A stretch of DNA of 64,000 nt, taken from NCBI GenBank assembly GCA_036337945.1, contig JAYZDF010000104.1:1-64000 (forward strand), written 5' to 3'. The notes below the pieces were generated by a model. The model saw only the letters and a list, made by a program, of their open reading frames with translations, was not told the origin of the DNA and did not search any database. Of this stretch, positions 8,191-16,241 are shown piece by piece; the stretch's first letter is position 1; each line of letters opens with the position of its first letter. A program made the translations under genes and the position numbers. This DNA is from JAYZDF01 sp036337945 (GTDB lineage Bacteria > Myxococcota > Kuafuiibacteriia > Kuafuiibacteriales > Kuafuiibacteriaceae).

Positions 8191-9342
8191 GTGAATCAAT
8201 ACACAAAAATAAAGACCGCGATTCTAAATTGGTACTTTGAGAATCAACGCGATCTTCCATGGCGCGGTCTGACAGACCCCTACGCGATTTGGATTTCTGA
8301 GATAATGCTTCAGCAAACACGGGTCGAAACGGTCCGTCCCTATTTTCAGGACTTTCTCGATCGATTCTCTGACCTTCACTCCCTGGCAGAAGCCTCAGAT
8401 GAAGAGGTTCGCGCGGCTTGGTCAGGTCTAGGGTATTACCGTAGAGCCAAACTCATGCATCAAGCGGCAAAATTTTTGGTGAAAGAGCGCGAAGGCATCT
8501 GGCCACGGACCGCGTCTGAACTTCAACAACTTCCTGGGTTTGGTCGCTATACATCTGGAGCCGTCGCATCTATCGCTTTCAACGAACACGCTGCCGCAGT
8601 GGATGGTAATGTTCAAAGAGTCCTTGCCCGTCTCGATGGGATTCGTGATGACGTCACCAAGGGGTCTGGTCAGAAGTCGATTTGGCAAATTGCTGACAAC
8701 CTCGCGAGCGAAAAACTAGGTCCCGATTTTCCTTTTCGGGCTGGAGATTGGACACAATCTCTCATCGAGCTGGGAGCGTTAGTCTGTAAAGCCAAGTCTC
8801 CCCTATGCCAAAGCTGCCCGGTCCGTGATGAATGCGTTGCTGCGAAAAAAGATTGGCAATCCGAGATACCGCCACCCAAAAAGCGAACCGTCCGCAAATC
8901 GGTTCACTTCACTGCCATCGTTTTGATTAAGGGACGTAGTGTTGCAATGGTCCAAAGACCAGCGAAAGGGATTTTCGCGGATCTATGGTGCTTGCCTCTG
9001 CTAGAGGGAAAAATTGAAGCGGATGCTGTCCACGACGAAATTGAACGTATATGGCAATGGAGCGTCGATAAAGCCACTAACCTTGGCGGGTTGAAGCATG
9101 TGCTAACTCATCGAGATGTCTATATTGATCTTGTTCGCGTGTATTCGTCCGACCCAGTCCCAGCTTCATTTCGACAGATCAAACTAGATGAACTCTCCAG
9201 TTTCGGAATTCCATCTGTGACATCGAAATTACTAAAGCAATCCCTTCCGTCTGAACTCCTCAACAATATTCGATTGCCCGGACGACGTACGGTAAAAAGC
9301 AGCAAGAAGAGCGACAGCCAAACGGAGATGTTTGAAGATTGA
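8191..9342 (+). CDS. mutY: A/G-specific adenine DNA glycosylase MutY
   Basis: 383 residues starting at GTG 8191. Removes adenine mispaired with 8-oxoguanine in base excision repair. Seen: HhH-GPD core with Glu37 (WISEIMLQQTRV), helix-hairpin-helix LPGFGRYTSGAVAS, catalytic Asp138 (AAVDGNVQRVL), and the 4Fe-4S ligands Cys199, Cys206, Cys209 and Cys215 in C-x6-C-x2-C-x5-C spacing. A Nudix-like C-terminal domain (about 230-350), used for 8-oxoG recognition, contains RPAKGIFADLWCLPLLEG. The basic tail (KSSKKSDSQTEMFED) lies opposite the 3' end of the surface-protein gene at 9120-11687, a 223-nt antisense overlap. Confidence 0.97.
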   Translation: MNQYTKIKTAILNWYFENQRDLPWRGLTDPYAIWISEIMLQQTRVETVRPYFQDFLDRFSDLHSLAEASDEEVRAAWSGLGYYRRAKLMHQAAKFLVKEREGIWPRTASELQQLPGFGRYTSGAVASIAFNEHAAAVDGNVQRVLARLDGIRDDVTKGSGQKSIWQIADNLASEKLGPDFPFRAGDWTQSLIELGALVCKAKSPLCQSCPVRDECVAAKKDWQSEIPPPKKRTVRKSVHFTAIVLIKGRSVAMVQRPAKGIFADLWCLPLLEGKIEADAVHDEIERIWQWSVDKATNLGGLKHVLTHRDVYIDLVRVYSSDPVPASFRQIKLDELSSFGIPSVTSKLLKQSLPSELLNNIRLPGRRTVKSSKKSDSQTEMFED

Positions 9343-11687
9343 TCGTCGGAGGAAAGACGGCAGCTGCAATCGGAAGCAATCACGGGTGCTACAGGTAGAA
9401 TTGCGGGACCGGCATCCCTTTTTTGGGCCCAATCGTCGTTGGTTTGAGCATCCGTAGGCTCAAAGACACCTTGGTCTAGTGCAACATCTGAATCAGGTAA
9501 GTCCTCCGCGTCAGATGACTGAATAGATCCATCTGGTGACGAACTCATAGAGCTGTCGATAAGGGATGAATCAGAAACTTCAGCATCAGAGAAACCAGCG
9601 TCAGGAATAAAGGAAGGATCACAAAGGTCTCCTAGGCCATCTGAATCTTGATCACTTTGACTCGAGTTCGGAGTACGCGGACAGTTATCTGGACCTCCGG
9701 TGCACGGAGAAATAATCATAACGGAAACCGAACCATCACAAATACCGTCTTGATCGGTGTCGGGGTTTCGTGGGTTCATGCCGGTAGAGGTCTCCACGAT
9801 ATTAAAGAGCCCGTCTCCATCGATATCAGAGTCGCATTCGTCCCCTTCGCCGTCCTGATCTAAATCGAGCTGGGTCGTATTTGAAATCAAAGGACAGTTA
9901 TCGTTCGTATCATCGCACACCGCGGTAGATGTGAGGATCGGTCCGTCACAGATCCGGTCTCCGTCCGTATCGGCCAACAGCGGGCTGGTTTCGTTCAGGT
10001 CGACGTTCCCATTGGTATTTCGATCTTCGATAGAGTCGAGCAAGCCATCACCGTCTGTGTCATCACAAGCATCCCCTATTCCATCAGTGTCAAAATCACT
10101 TTGGTAAGGGTTTGGATTCGTCGGACAATTATCCGGTCCAGCACCACATGCGTTGATCACAAAAACCTCAACCGCTCCGTCGCAGACTCGGTCGGAATCA
10201 GTATCCGGGTTTAGAGGATTCGTACCTGAAGAAGTTTCTACGGTATTAGTGATTCCATCGCCGTCGATATCATCATCACAAACGTCGCCGCGTCCATCTA
10301 AGTCGCTGTCTTCCTGGAGCGGATTTGAGAGAGCTGGGCAATTATCCCCAGCAAACATACAATTTGCAGAAGGAGGAATAACCGGTCCATCGCAGACACC
10401 ATCGCCATCACTATCCGGTAAAAATGGGTCGAGCTCTCCAGTATCTACGACCCCATTTCCATTAGAATCTTCCTCTGCATCCGTTAGTCCATCACCATCA
10501 CTGTCTTGGCAGGCGTCCCCAATGCCGTCTTGATTTATATCTGCCTGAGTAGGGTTACGATCGACTGGGCAGTTGTCCGGACCACCCAAGCATGGCGCGA
10601 TGATTGTCACATCGATTGAGCCATCGCATAGTCCGTCGCTATCTGTATCAGGGGATAAAGGATTTGTTCCCAACGGGCCTTCGTCGACATTTAGAATTCC
10701 ATCTGAATCGCTATCGTCGTCGCAAACATCGCCAACTAAATCCCCGTCGACATCACCTTGGAGTGGATTCGATATGCTTACACAATTGTCACAAATGTCT
10801 CCGACCAAATCTGAGTCGCTATCTTCTTGCAATCCGTTCGCGGTCTGAGGACAGTTGTCACAATTGTCGCCGCGATAGTCCCCGTCAGTGTCTGACTGGC
10901 TTGGATTAAATAATGAAGGGCAATTATCTTGGTAATCCGGTACCCCGTCGGACGTTACCTCCCCGAGCTCACCAAAGAATATTGTTGTTTCAATTCGGAA
11001 GTTTGATTGGGTCGTGTGTCGCTCAGCATGAAACATATCGAAAGCGTAAATCTCTCCAGTTTGTAATCCTAACTGCGTTGCGATCGAATCAATATTTACT
11101 GAACTAGACTGCGCGCCATGCACGCCACCAAGGTCGATAATGATTTGCCCATTTACGAAAACCCATACATCGTCATCTCCGGTAAAAGTGAATGTTTCTC
11201 CGCCTTGATAAAGAAACCAAGCGTGAATTTCAGTAGTAAAATGAAAATTATTATTTCGACCCTGGTTGCCAAATAGCTGTCCGTTCACGGGAAAGAAGCT
11301 TGAGTTGTTATAAGTATAAATGCCGTCAGCATTGTTGTCTTCAAGGGTGATGGTGATGTCTGTCGATTGATTAACGTTGGGTACGTCTCGGTACCATTGG
11401 TCAAAGTTTGCTTGGCCCGATGTGGTGAGCGTAGTGCCAGCATGGTTATAAACAGGTTTTCGGCGAGGACCAACGCGACTCGCCACAATTCCGCGGTCGT
11501 TTCCAACGACACGTTGAAAATCAGGATGGCTATCTCGAAAATCTCGAACGGTCGCCGTTAGGTTAATTGTGGTGGGCAATTGCGCGAAAGCGGGTATTGA
11601 AAAAGACAAGCCCGTCAGTGTGAATAAAAATTGTAATGGGAAGGTGCGAAAAAGTGTTTTCACGAAAGCTGTTTTTACGGGGCCCAC
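9120..11687 (-). CDS. Fibro-slime/thrombospondin-3-repeat surface protein with MYXO-CTERM-like tail
   Basis: 855 residues. A signal peptide (about 1-35, ending PAFA) is followed by a fibro-slime/PA14-like domain (about 40-245, hallmark GDDDVWVFVNGQIIIDLGG). Calcium-binding thrombospondin type 3 repeats fill about 250-690 (many DxDxDGxGDxCD and DNCP motifs), then an Asp/Ser-rich linker. A MYXO-CTERM-like sorting signal follows: Cys-Ser-Cys at about 774-776, a hydrophobic helix (ISVWLSLFLLLFTV) and a basic RRPGNR. Unusually, 49 more residues follow the basic stretch before the TAG at 9120. The whole tail after the Cys pair lies antisense to mutY. Secretion and surface anchoring are inferred from the signals. 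Confidence 0.9.
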   Translation of the reverse strand: MGPVKTAFVKTLFRTFPLQFLFTLTGLSFSIPAFAQLPTTINLTATVRDFRDSHPDFQRVVGNDRGIVASRVGPRRKPVYNHAGTTLTTSGQANFDQWYRDVPNVNQSTDITITLEDNNADGIYTYNNSSFFPVNGQLFGNQGRNNNFHFTTEIHAWFLYQGGETFTFTGDDDVWVFVNGQIIIDLGGVHGAQSSSVNIDSIATQLGLQTGEIYAFDMFHAERHTTQSNFRIETTIFFGELGEVTSDGVPDYQDNCPSLFNPSQSDTDGDYRGDNCDNCPQTANGLQEDSDSDLVGDICDNCVSISNPLQGDVDGDLVGDVCDDDSDSDGILNVDEGPLGTNPLSPDTDSDGLCDGSIDVTIIAPCLGGPDNCPVDRNPTQADINQDGIGDACQDSDGDGLTDAEEDSNGNGVVDTGELDPFLPDSDGDGVCDGPVIPPSANCMFAGDNCPALSNPLQEDSDLDGRGDVCDDDIDGDGITNTVETSSGTNPLNPDTDSDRVCDGAVEVFVINACGAGPDNCPTNPNPYQSDFDTDGIGDACDDTDGDGLLDSIEDRNTNGNVDLNETSPLLADTDGDRICDGPILTSTAVCDDTNDNCPLISNTTQLDLDQDGEGDECDSDIDGDGLFNIVETSTGMNPRNPDTDQDGICDGSVSVMIISPCTGGPDNCPRTPNSSQSDQDSDGLGDLCDPSFIPDAGFSDAEVSDSSLIDSSMSSSPDGSIQSSDAEDLPDSDVALDQGVFEPTDAQTNDDWAQKRDAGPAILPVAPVIASDCSCRLSSDDQSSNISVWLSLFLLLFTVRRPGNRILLRSSDGRDCFSNFDVTDGIPKLESSSSLICRNEAGTGSDEYTRTRSI
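9618..10721 (-). repeat. Higher-order thrombospondin-3 repeat, 148-residue (444-bp) period, about 2.5 copies
   Basis: Inside the surface-protein gene, residues 323-470, 471-618 and 619-690 align as two full 148-residue units and a half unit with no length change. Each unit opens with a DxDxDG block, then a TNPxxPDTD motif, CDG, a hydrophobic xxVxxI strand, GPDNCP, DGxGDxC, a second DGDG block, DGP and DNCP. The matching DNA blocks run 10721-10278, 10277-9834 and 9833-9618. The pattern implies tandem duplication of a large module on top of the basic TSP3 repeat. Confidence 0.85.
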
Positions 11688-11761
11688 ACGTCGCAGACTA
11701 TCATAAATGTCGACTTAGACTTTGAACGATTCGGTTGATTTGCTGAGGTCGAAAAAGGTGT

Positions 11762-13531
11762 TCAACTGGCAGAAGCACCTATTTGAGGGGTATTTGCGGC
11801 TTGCTTCACCCAGGACGAAGGAGCAGGAATTGGCTTTGCAAAATAGTGGCCTTGACCATAGGTGCACCCCAGCGAACGCAGATACTGAAGCTGTTCATGA
11901 GTTTCAATGCCCTCTGCAATGACGTTCTTGCCCAAACTTTGCGTCAAAGTCATGATCGCTCGAACAATCGCTTGATCCGCTTCGTTGTGGGTAAGACTTC
12001 GTACGAAAGAACGATCGATTTTCAATTTATCGACAGGACAACGACGAAGAAGACTGAGAGACGAGTATCCAGTACCAAAATCATCCATGTGTAATCGTAC
12101 GCCCATACCTCGCAATTGATCGAAAATTTTCGTTGCTTCATCATTATTGTCTAAGAGCACAGATTCCGTGATCTCGAGAATAAGTTGGCTTGGTTTGATC
12201 CGAGAGGTCGATAAACAACGCTTGAGAGTTTTGAGGAGACTTGGTTGAAAAAACTGGCACGCGGAAAGATTCACACTAATGCTCAAGTGAGGACTATGCA
12301 GTCCTGAATCATGAAGTCGTTCTAATTCGTTGACGGCTTCACATAGGACCCACTCTCCGATTGGATTGATCAGACCAGTCTCTTCAGCCAAAGGTATAAA
12401 ATGCTCTGGGCTGACAAAACCGCGGACTGGTGATTTCCATCGCAGTAAAGCTTCAAACCCAATGATCGCGCCGGAGCTTAGTGAGATAATAGGTTGATAG
12501 TGCAATTCGAATTCGCGGTTTTGCACTGCAAAACGTAAATCGGTTTCGAGGTTAAGGCGCTCTAAAGATTCTACGCGCATGTTCTGCGCAAACGTTGTCG
12601 GCTGATCATGGGTTTTCATATTCTGCTGAGAAGCGGCAACGAGTGCGTCTCGAACGACGTCTTCAGGCGTTTGCTCTCGAGAGGTGCAATCATTGATCCC
12701 CATGTTGACGGGCACGAACACATCACGTCCAAGAATCCGAAGAGGTCTTTTTGTCAGGATACTCACTGCTTTGACGCATTCATCAATGGTAGCTTGAGTC
12801 GCGATCAGGGACAGATGACACTCGTCAAGACGCGCAACACTGCTCCGTTGTTTCAAAGGTAGAGCTGCTTTTAGTTGTCGACCGAATTCAAGAACCAAAA
12901 GCTCTGCGGCGCGCGCACCCAAAGCGGCTTTGACTTGTGCGTAGCGTGTCAGTTGCAAAACAAGAACCTTAGGTACATCGATGGCAGACTTATCGTCTTG
13001 ATACGCAGACTCTAAAGTTTGTGAAAGCAGGCGTAAGAATGCTGGTCGGTTCAAGATATCTTGTGGATTTTCCCAGTCATTGTTGGGTTGGCGTTTGGGA
13101 GAAATGAGTGTTTTCGTACCGTTGAGCAACAGGGGTCGACCATCGCTGTCGCGAACGAGAGCGGCAGTGGTGTCTACCCATCGAACATCTCCATTTTTCT
13201 GAAGCATTCGATGTCGAAGTTCAATGTTCTCGGAAGAGTGAGTGAGAATGTCGTCGACAGCGCTGGCGACGCGTTCTGAATCACCCGGATGAATCAGTGC
13301 AAACCATGCCTCAACAAGGTCATCCACTTCGCTCGGTCGATAGCCCAAATCCTGGCACAACCGCTTCGGCAGGGAGAACTTTCCGGTGGTTAGGTCCCAC
13401 TCCCACGAATATTCACTATTCGTGGCTTGACGGGACTGCACCGGCTTACTGGTCTTGCTCGCCGATTTTGCTCGATTAGCAGACTGAAGCACGACAGGGT
13501 GCGCATATGTAGGTGATGTAGGCAAATGCAC
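11762..13531 (-). CDS. PAS - degenerate GGDEF - EAL protein (probable c-di-GMP phosphodiesterase)
   Basis: 589 residues. PAS fold about 40-142 (EYSWEWDLTTGKF ... LGYRPSEVDDL ... HPGDSERV). The GGDEF-like domain, about 155-312, has RLDEC in place of GGDEF, so it is unlikely to make c-di-GMP. The EAL domain, about 325-575, keeps EALLRW (360-365), the Asn in SVNLSACQF, ILEITES, DDFGTGYSSL, KIDRSFV and AEGIE, the metal and catalytic set expected of an active phosphodiesterase. No membrane segment is seen, so it is cytoplasmic. The GGDEF gene lies upstream on the same strand, separated by 146 bases holding a strong inverted repeat and an A/T tract. Opposite enzymes sit side by side, but co-regulation is unproven. 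Confidence 0.93.
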   Translation of the reverse strand: MHLPTSPTYAHPVVLQSANRAKSASKTSKPVQSRQATNSEYSWEWDLTTGKFSLPKRLCQDLGYRPSEVDDLVEAWFALIHPGDSERVASAVDDILTHSSENIELRHRMLQKNGDVRWVDTTAALVRDSDGRPLLLNGTKTLISPKRQPNNDWENPQDILNRPAFLRLLSQTLESAYQDDKSAIDVPKVLVLQLTRYAQVKAALGARAAELLVLEFGRQLKAALPLKQRSSVARLDECHLSLIATQATIDECVKAVSILTKRPLRILGRDVFVPVNMGINDCTSREQTPEDVVRDALVAASQQNMKTHDQPTTFAQNMRVESLERLNLETDLRFAVQNREFELHYQPIISLSSGAIIGFEALLRWKSPVRGFVSPEHFIPLAEETGLINPIGEWVLCEAVNELERLHDSGLHSPHLSISVNLSACQFFQPSLLKTLKRCLSTSRIKPSQLILEITESVLLDNNDEATKIFDQLRGMGVRLHMDDFGTGYSSLSLLRRCPVDKLKIDRSFVRSLTHNEADQAIVRAIMTLTQSLGKNVIAEGIETHEQLQYLRSLGCTYGQGHYFAKPIPAPSSWVKQAANTPQIGASAS

Positions 13532-13627
13532 GACACCACTCTGCCTGGGTCTGGGTGATCGGTCAAAATTTTGATCAAAAAAAAAAATTAAGCAGCAGGA
13601 GTTATTCTATCGAAATGGATGCGCTGC

Positions 13628-13655
13628 GGCGCATGTGCAGGCAAACACATGCGCC
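13628..13655. promoter_or_regulatory. Perfect 10-bp inverted repeat (hairpin or operator)
   Basis: GGCGCATGTG at 13628-13637 and its exact reverse complement CACATGCGCC at 13646-13655, with an 8-nt loop. It lies just after the stop of the GGDEF gene in its reading direction and about 100 bases before the EAL gene. There is no adjoining T-run (an A/T tract sits near 13577-13587, too far away), so it is not a textbook intrinsic terminator. It may be a 3'-end mRNA hairpin or a protein-binding site. Confidence 0.5.
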
Positions 13656-13677
13656 ACAACGAGGTAGAGACGGGGGA

Positions 13678-14376
13678 CTAATGCTGCGGAGAAACGGGGT
13701 AGAGATGCGGATAGGAACGAAGTCTAGACTTTTTGTCCCGATACATCGCTGCATCAGCATTTCGGATGAGGTCTGTTCTAGTCGTTCCATCATCAGGCCA
13801 AGTGGAAGAGCCGATACTCAAAAAAACTTCGAAATCAAAGGGTGAATTTATTTGGGCCCGTCGGAGATTGCGTTTGATTCTCTGAATGGCCTGTTGGCAT
13901 TCATTTCGGTCGGCGTGAGTTAGTATCACCATAAATTCATCACCCCCAGTCCGACAGCAAACGTCATGAACGCGAATGTTTGCGGTGAGGAAAGAGGCAA
14001 TCCAACGCAGGACATCGTCACCTACGACATGTCCTTGCACATCGTTAATGGCTTTGAATTCATCAATATCGATGACCAGCAAAGAGACGCTCGTCGACGT
14101 TTCTCTCCAGGCTCGATCACATTCTTCACGCAATCTTTCGTCGAAATACCGCCGATTGCGCAGGCCGGTCAGAGGATCAATATACGCTAACTCTTGAAAG
14201 CGTTGTAATGAGGCCACTTGTTTTCGAAGTTCCTCATTTTCTTGCCTGAGCGAATCAATGACACCGGTCGTGTCTTGAAGAGACAAGTCCCAGGGTTGGA
14301 CCGGTTCTTCACCCGTGTCACCACCATCAACCAGCCTTAGAAGACTCCGCAAACTATCGGGCTTGGACGTGCTCAT
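13678..14376 (-). CDS. GGDEF diguanylate cyclase
   Basis: 232 residues. An N-terminal Asp/Gly-rich segment and a short coiled coil (SLRQENEELRKQVASLQRF) lead into a GGDEF domain from about 60. DPLTGLRNRRYFD, the metal-binding IDIDEFKAIND, an intact RTGGDEF active site (GGDEF at 144-148) and a product-inhibition I-site RxxD (Arg135 to Asp138, five residues before GGDEF) are all present. It should condense two GTP to c-di-GMP with feedback inhibition. There is no sensory domain beyond the coiled coil, so activity may be set by dimerisation or a partner. It lies upstream of the EAL protein on the same strand. Confidence 0.94.
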   Translation of the reverse strand: MSTSKPDSLRSLLRLVDGGDTGEEPVQPWDLSLQDTTGVIDSLRQENEELRKQVASLQRFQELAYIDPLTGLRNRRYFDERLREECDRAWRETSTSVSLLVIDIDEFKAINDVQGHVVGDDVLRWIASFLTANIRVHDVCCRTGGDEFMVILTHADRNECQQAIQRIKRNLRRAQINSPFDFEVFLSIGSSTWPDDGTTRTDLIRNADAAMYRDKKSRLRSYPHLYPVSPQH

Positions 14377-14484
14377 ATTCGACGAACAGAGTAAGAAGCA
14401 ATGCCCGTGCCAATCGATCCCACGTCTGATCTGGCGTCTTCATCGAGATTCACCTCTTTTTTGACGCCATACAACGGCCTCACC

Positions 14485-14500
14485 TGTCATAAAAATGACA
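14485..14500. promoter_or_regulatory. Palindromic site TGTCAT-N4-ATGACA, possible operator
   Basis: TGTCAT at 14485-14490 and its exact reverse complement ATGACA at 14495-14500, separated by AAAA. It lies in the 256-base stretch between the coiled-coil gene and the GGDEF gene, about 110 bases upstream of the GGDEF start. The shape fits a dimeric regulator site, but no regulator is assigned. Nothing else convincing is seen in this stretch. Confidence 0.35.
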
Positions 14501-14632
14501 CAAACACCGTAAGGATGGGTATAAACCCGCATTATATCTCAGCAGAATTTCAAATAAGCTTGGCTTTGTTCCGAACGAGAAAGGGCTTCGGTCAAAAAAC
14601 AGGAAAGATCGTCAAAAATTCGACGTTCTTGG

Positions 14633-15988
14633 CTAATCGACCTGGCGAAGTAAAGACAGACCGTGCTCAAGAGCCCGAATGGTATTCTCGCGAATAGCTT
14701 CATCTGTGTCGACTCGTCCACGAAGGTGCTCGACAGCTCGCTCCAAACGAATTTGCTCACTCTCGGACTCTTCGGCCGCAGAGCGCAGTTCTGCAAGTTC
14801 GCGGGTAGTCATAGAGAGGTCCGCTTCGAGTTTAGATGCGTGGCGATCTGATTCTTCGACCTCCAACGTTCGGTACTTGAGCTGCTCCTCAAGTTCTTGA
14901 AGCATGCTCGACTTCGTACGGATCTGCTCTTTGAGGTTTTCAGATTCAGCGGTCACTGCAGCAAGGTCGCTCTTGAGTTTAGAAATAAACCGACTGGTTT
15001 CTTCGGATTCACTATTCTTCGCTTTCAGTTGCTCACGCAAATTCATCGTTTCCGCGGTCACTGCAGCAAGTTCGCCTTCTTGCTTAGAAATGATCCGGCC
15101 GAGTTCGTCAGACTCTTCTGACTTAACTTTGACTTGTTGGCGAAGGTTCGCAGCTTCCGCTGAGGTTGCTGCAAGCTCATTTGACATCTTCGATAACTCG
15201 CCCTGCGTCTCAATGAGTTTTTGATTGAGCTCATTAACTCGTGCGCTGGACGACTTGTTAGATTCTTGTGCTTCAGTCAAAGAATTCTGCAGACGAATCT
15301 TGTCATCGGACTGCGAGGAAACTTGCTTTTCTAGTGCAGAAATTTGAGCGGCTTGTTCTGTTTCGCGTGTTTGAGCTTCTTCCAGTTCTTCGGTAATTTC
15401 AGCATTTACACGGCTACTTTCAGACAACCGAGCATCTTTACTTGCCAGCTCAGTTCGTAAAGTAGAGACGCGATGCTGCATTTCATTGAGTTCTTCCGTG
15501 ACCTCAACGATTCGCATTTCGAGGTCGACTTCTCGGTCGTGCCATGCAGCAAGCTCACTATCTTTTCTTGCCAGCTCTGCTCTCGCTGAATGAAGTTCGC
15601 GCTCAAGTTTATTACGTTCTTTTTTGAGCGCTAACGCGTCACGTGTAGAGATTGTCGATGTCGATGAATTCGATTGTCCGTTTCGGTTGAAACCTGAAGT
15701 AGCAACATTCCGTGCGCCCCCTTTTACACGCAATTGACCATTGACTGGGCGATCACTCGCTAACTGCGGAATTGCAGGTCTACGAGAAGCACGAGTAGAG
15801 TCTTCAATGCGCGCGGCCGCGGCATGTTCAATGATCGTTTCACGAGTCTGCGCAATTTGCGCAGTCTGTTCTTCACCGTTTTCAGGCGCAGACTCGACGG
15901 TTGTGTCCGCACTCGGAAGGTCCTTTAGCTGTTTACGAGCTTCGGACAATTGAGACTTGAGTTCTTCAAGCGAGGGATTATTAGACAT
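14633..15988 (-). CDS. Long coiled-coil protein with internal heptad repeats
   Basis: 451 residues, no signal peptide. Residues 1-120 are low-complexity, Ala/Ser/Glu-rich. From about 120 to the end it is almost continuous coiled coil (RDALALKKERNKLERELHSA onward). Three consecutive blocks beginning ELAATSAEAANLRQQ, ELAAVTAETMNLREQ and DLAAVTAESENLKEQ repeat at 35 residues (five heptads), the last running about 49 residues before a fourth start. The repeats are visible in the DNA as near-identical stretches around 14950 and 15055. It could be a cytoskeletal, polar-scaffold or filament-forming protein, but no family can be named. It lies upstream of the GGDEF/EAL genes on the same strand. Confidence 0.85.
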   Translation of the reverse strand: MSNNPSLEELKSQLSEARKQLKDLPSADTTVESAPENGEEQTAQIAQTRETIIEHAAAARIEDSTRASRRPAIPQLASDRPVNGQLRVKGGARNVATSGFNRNGQSNSSTSTISTRDALALKKERNKLERELHSARAELARKDSELAAWHDREVDLEMRIVEVTEELNEMQHRVSTLRTELASKDARLSESSRVNAEITEELEEAQTRETEQAAQISALEKQVSSQSDDKIRLQNSLTEAQESNKSSSARVNELNQKLIETQGELSKMSNELAATSAEAANLRQQVKVKSEESDELGRIISKQEGELAAVTAETMNLREQLKAKNSESEETSRFISKLKSDLAAVTAESENLKEQIRTKSSMLQELEEQLKYRTLEVEESDRHASKLEADLSMTTRELAELRSAAEESESEQIRLERAVEHLRGRVDTDEAIRENTIRALEHGLSLLRQVD

Positions 15989-16076
15989 CGCTGGGGCATC
16001 GTCCGAAATATTTCGGGTTTTGTCGAGGACCAGTGTGCGTGTTATGAACGATTTCTTGTCTGGGGGAAGTACTGAA

Positions 16077-16149
16077 TGGGCCCTACAGGGATCGAACCTG
16101 TGACCTTGGGATTAAAAATCCCCTGCTCTACCAACTGAGCTAAGAGCCC
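16077..16149 (-). tRNA. tRNA-Lys (anticodon TTT)
   Basis: A 73-nt cloverleaf read leftward. Acceptor GGGCTCT pairs with AGGGCCC (one G-T wobble); D arm GCTC/GAGC with loop AGTTGGTAGA; anticodon loop TTTTTAA with TTT at positions 34-36; T arm with loop GGTTCGATCC; discriminator A. The anticodon stem closes with an imperfect outermost pair (G-A). The 3' CCA is not encoded, so it must be added after transcription. It lies between the coiled-coil gene and a lipoprotein gene. Confidence 0.96.
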
Positions 16150-16241
16150 CACAGAAAATGTGCGCGGACTTTGCACCGAGTCGACAATCAGCGTCAAGCA
16201 GGAAGACGAAGAAATGTGATACATGCTAGGGTCTTGACGGT

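Noticed and set aside
9648..10909. Ser/Pro/Thr-rich plus-strand frames opposite the TSP3 array
   Set aside because: Antisense shadow of the Asp/Gly-rich repeats; no start signal or protein-like pattern.
9618..10960. Periodic DNA that might suggest a CRISPR or satellite array
   Set aside because: Period is a protein repeat (TSP3, 148-residue unit) in frame; no spacers between identical repeats.
14401..14697. 98-codon plus-strand frame in the stretch upstream of the GGDEF gene
   Set aside because: Overlaps the coiled-coil gene on the other strand and has no recognisable protein pattern.
16042..16224. 60-codon frame across the tRNA-Lys
   Set aside because: It is the tRNA read in a protein frame; typical artefact of tRNA genes.
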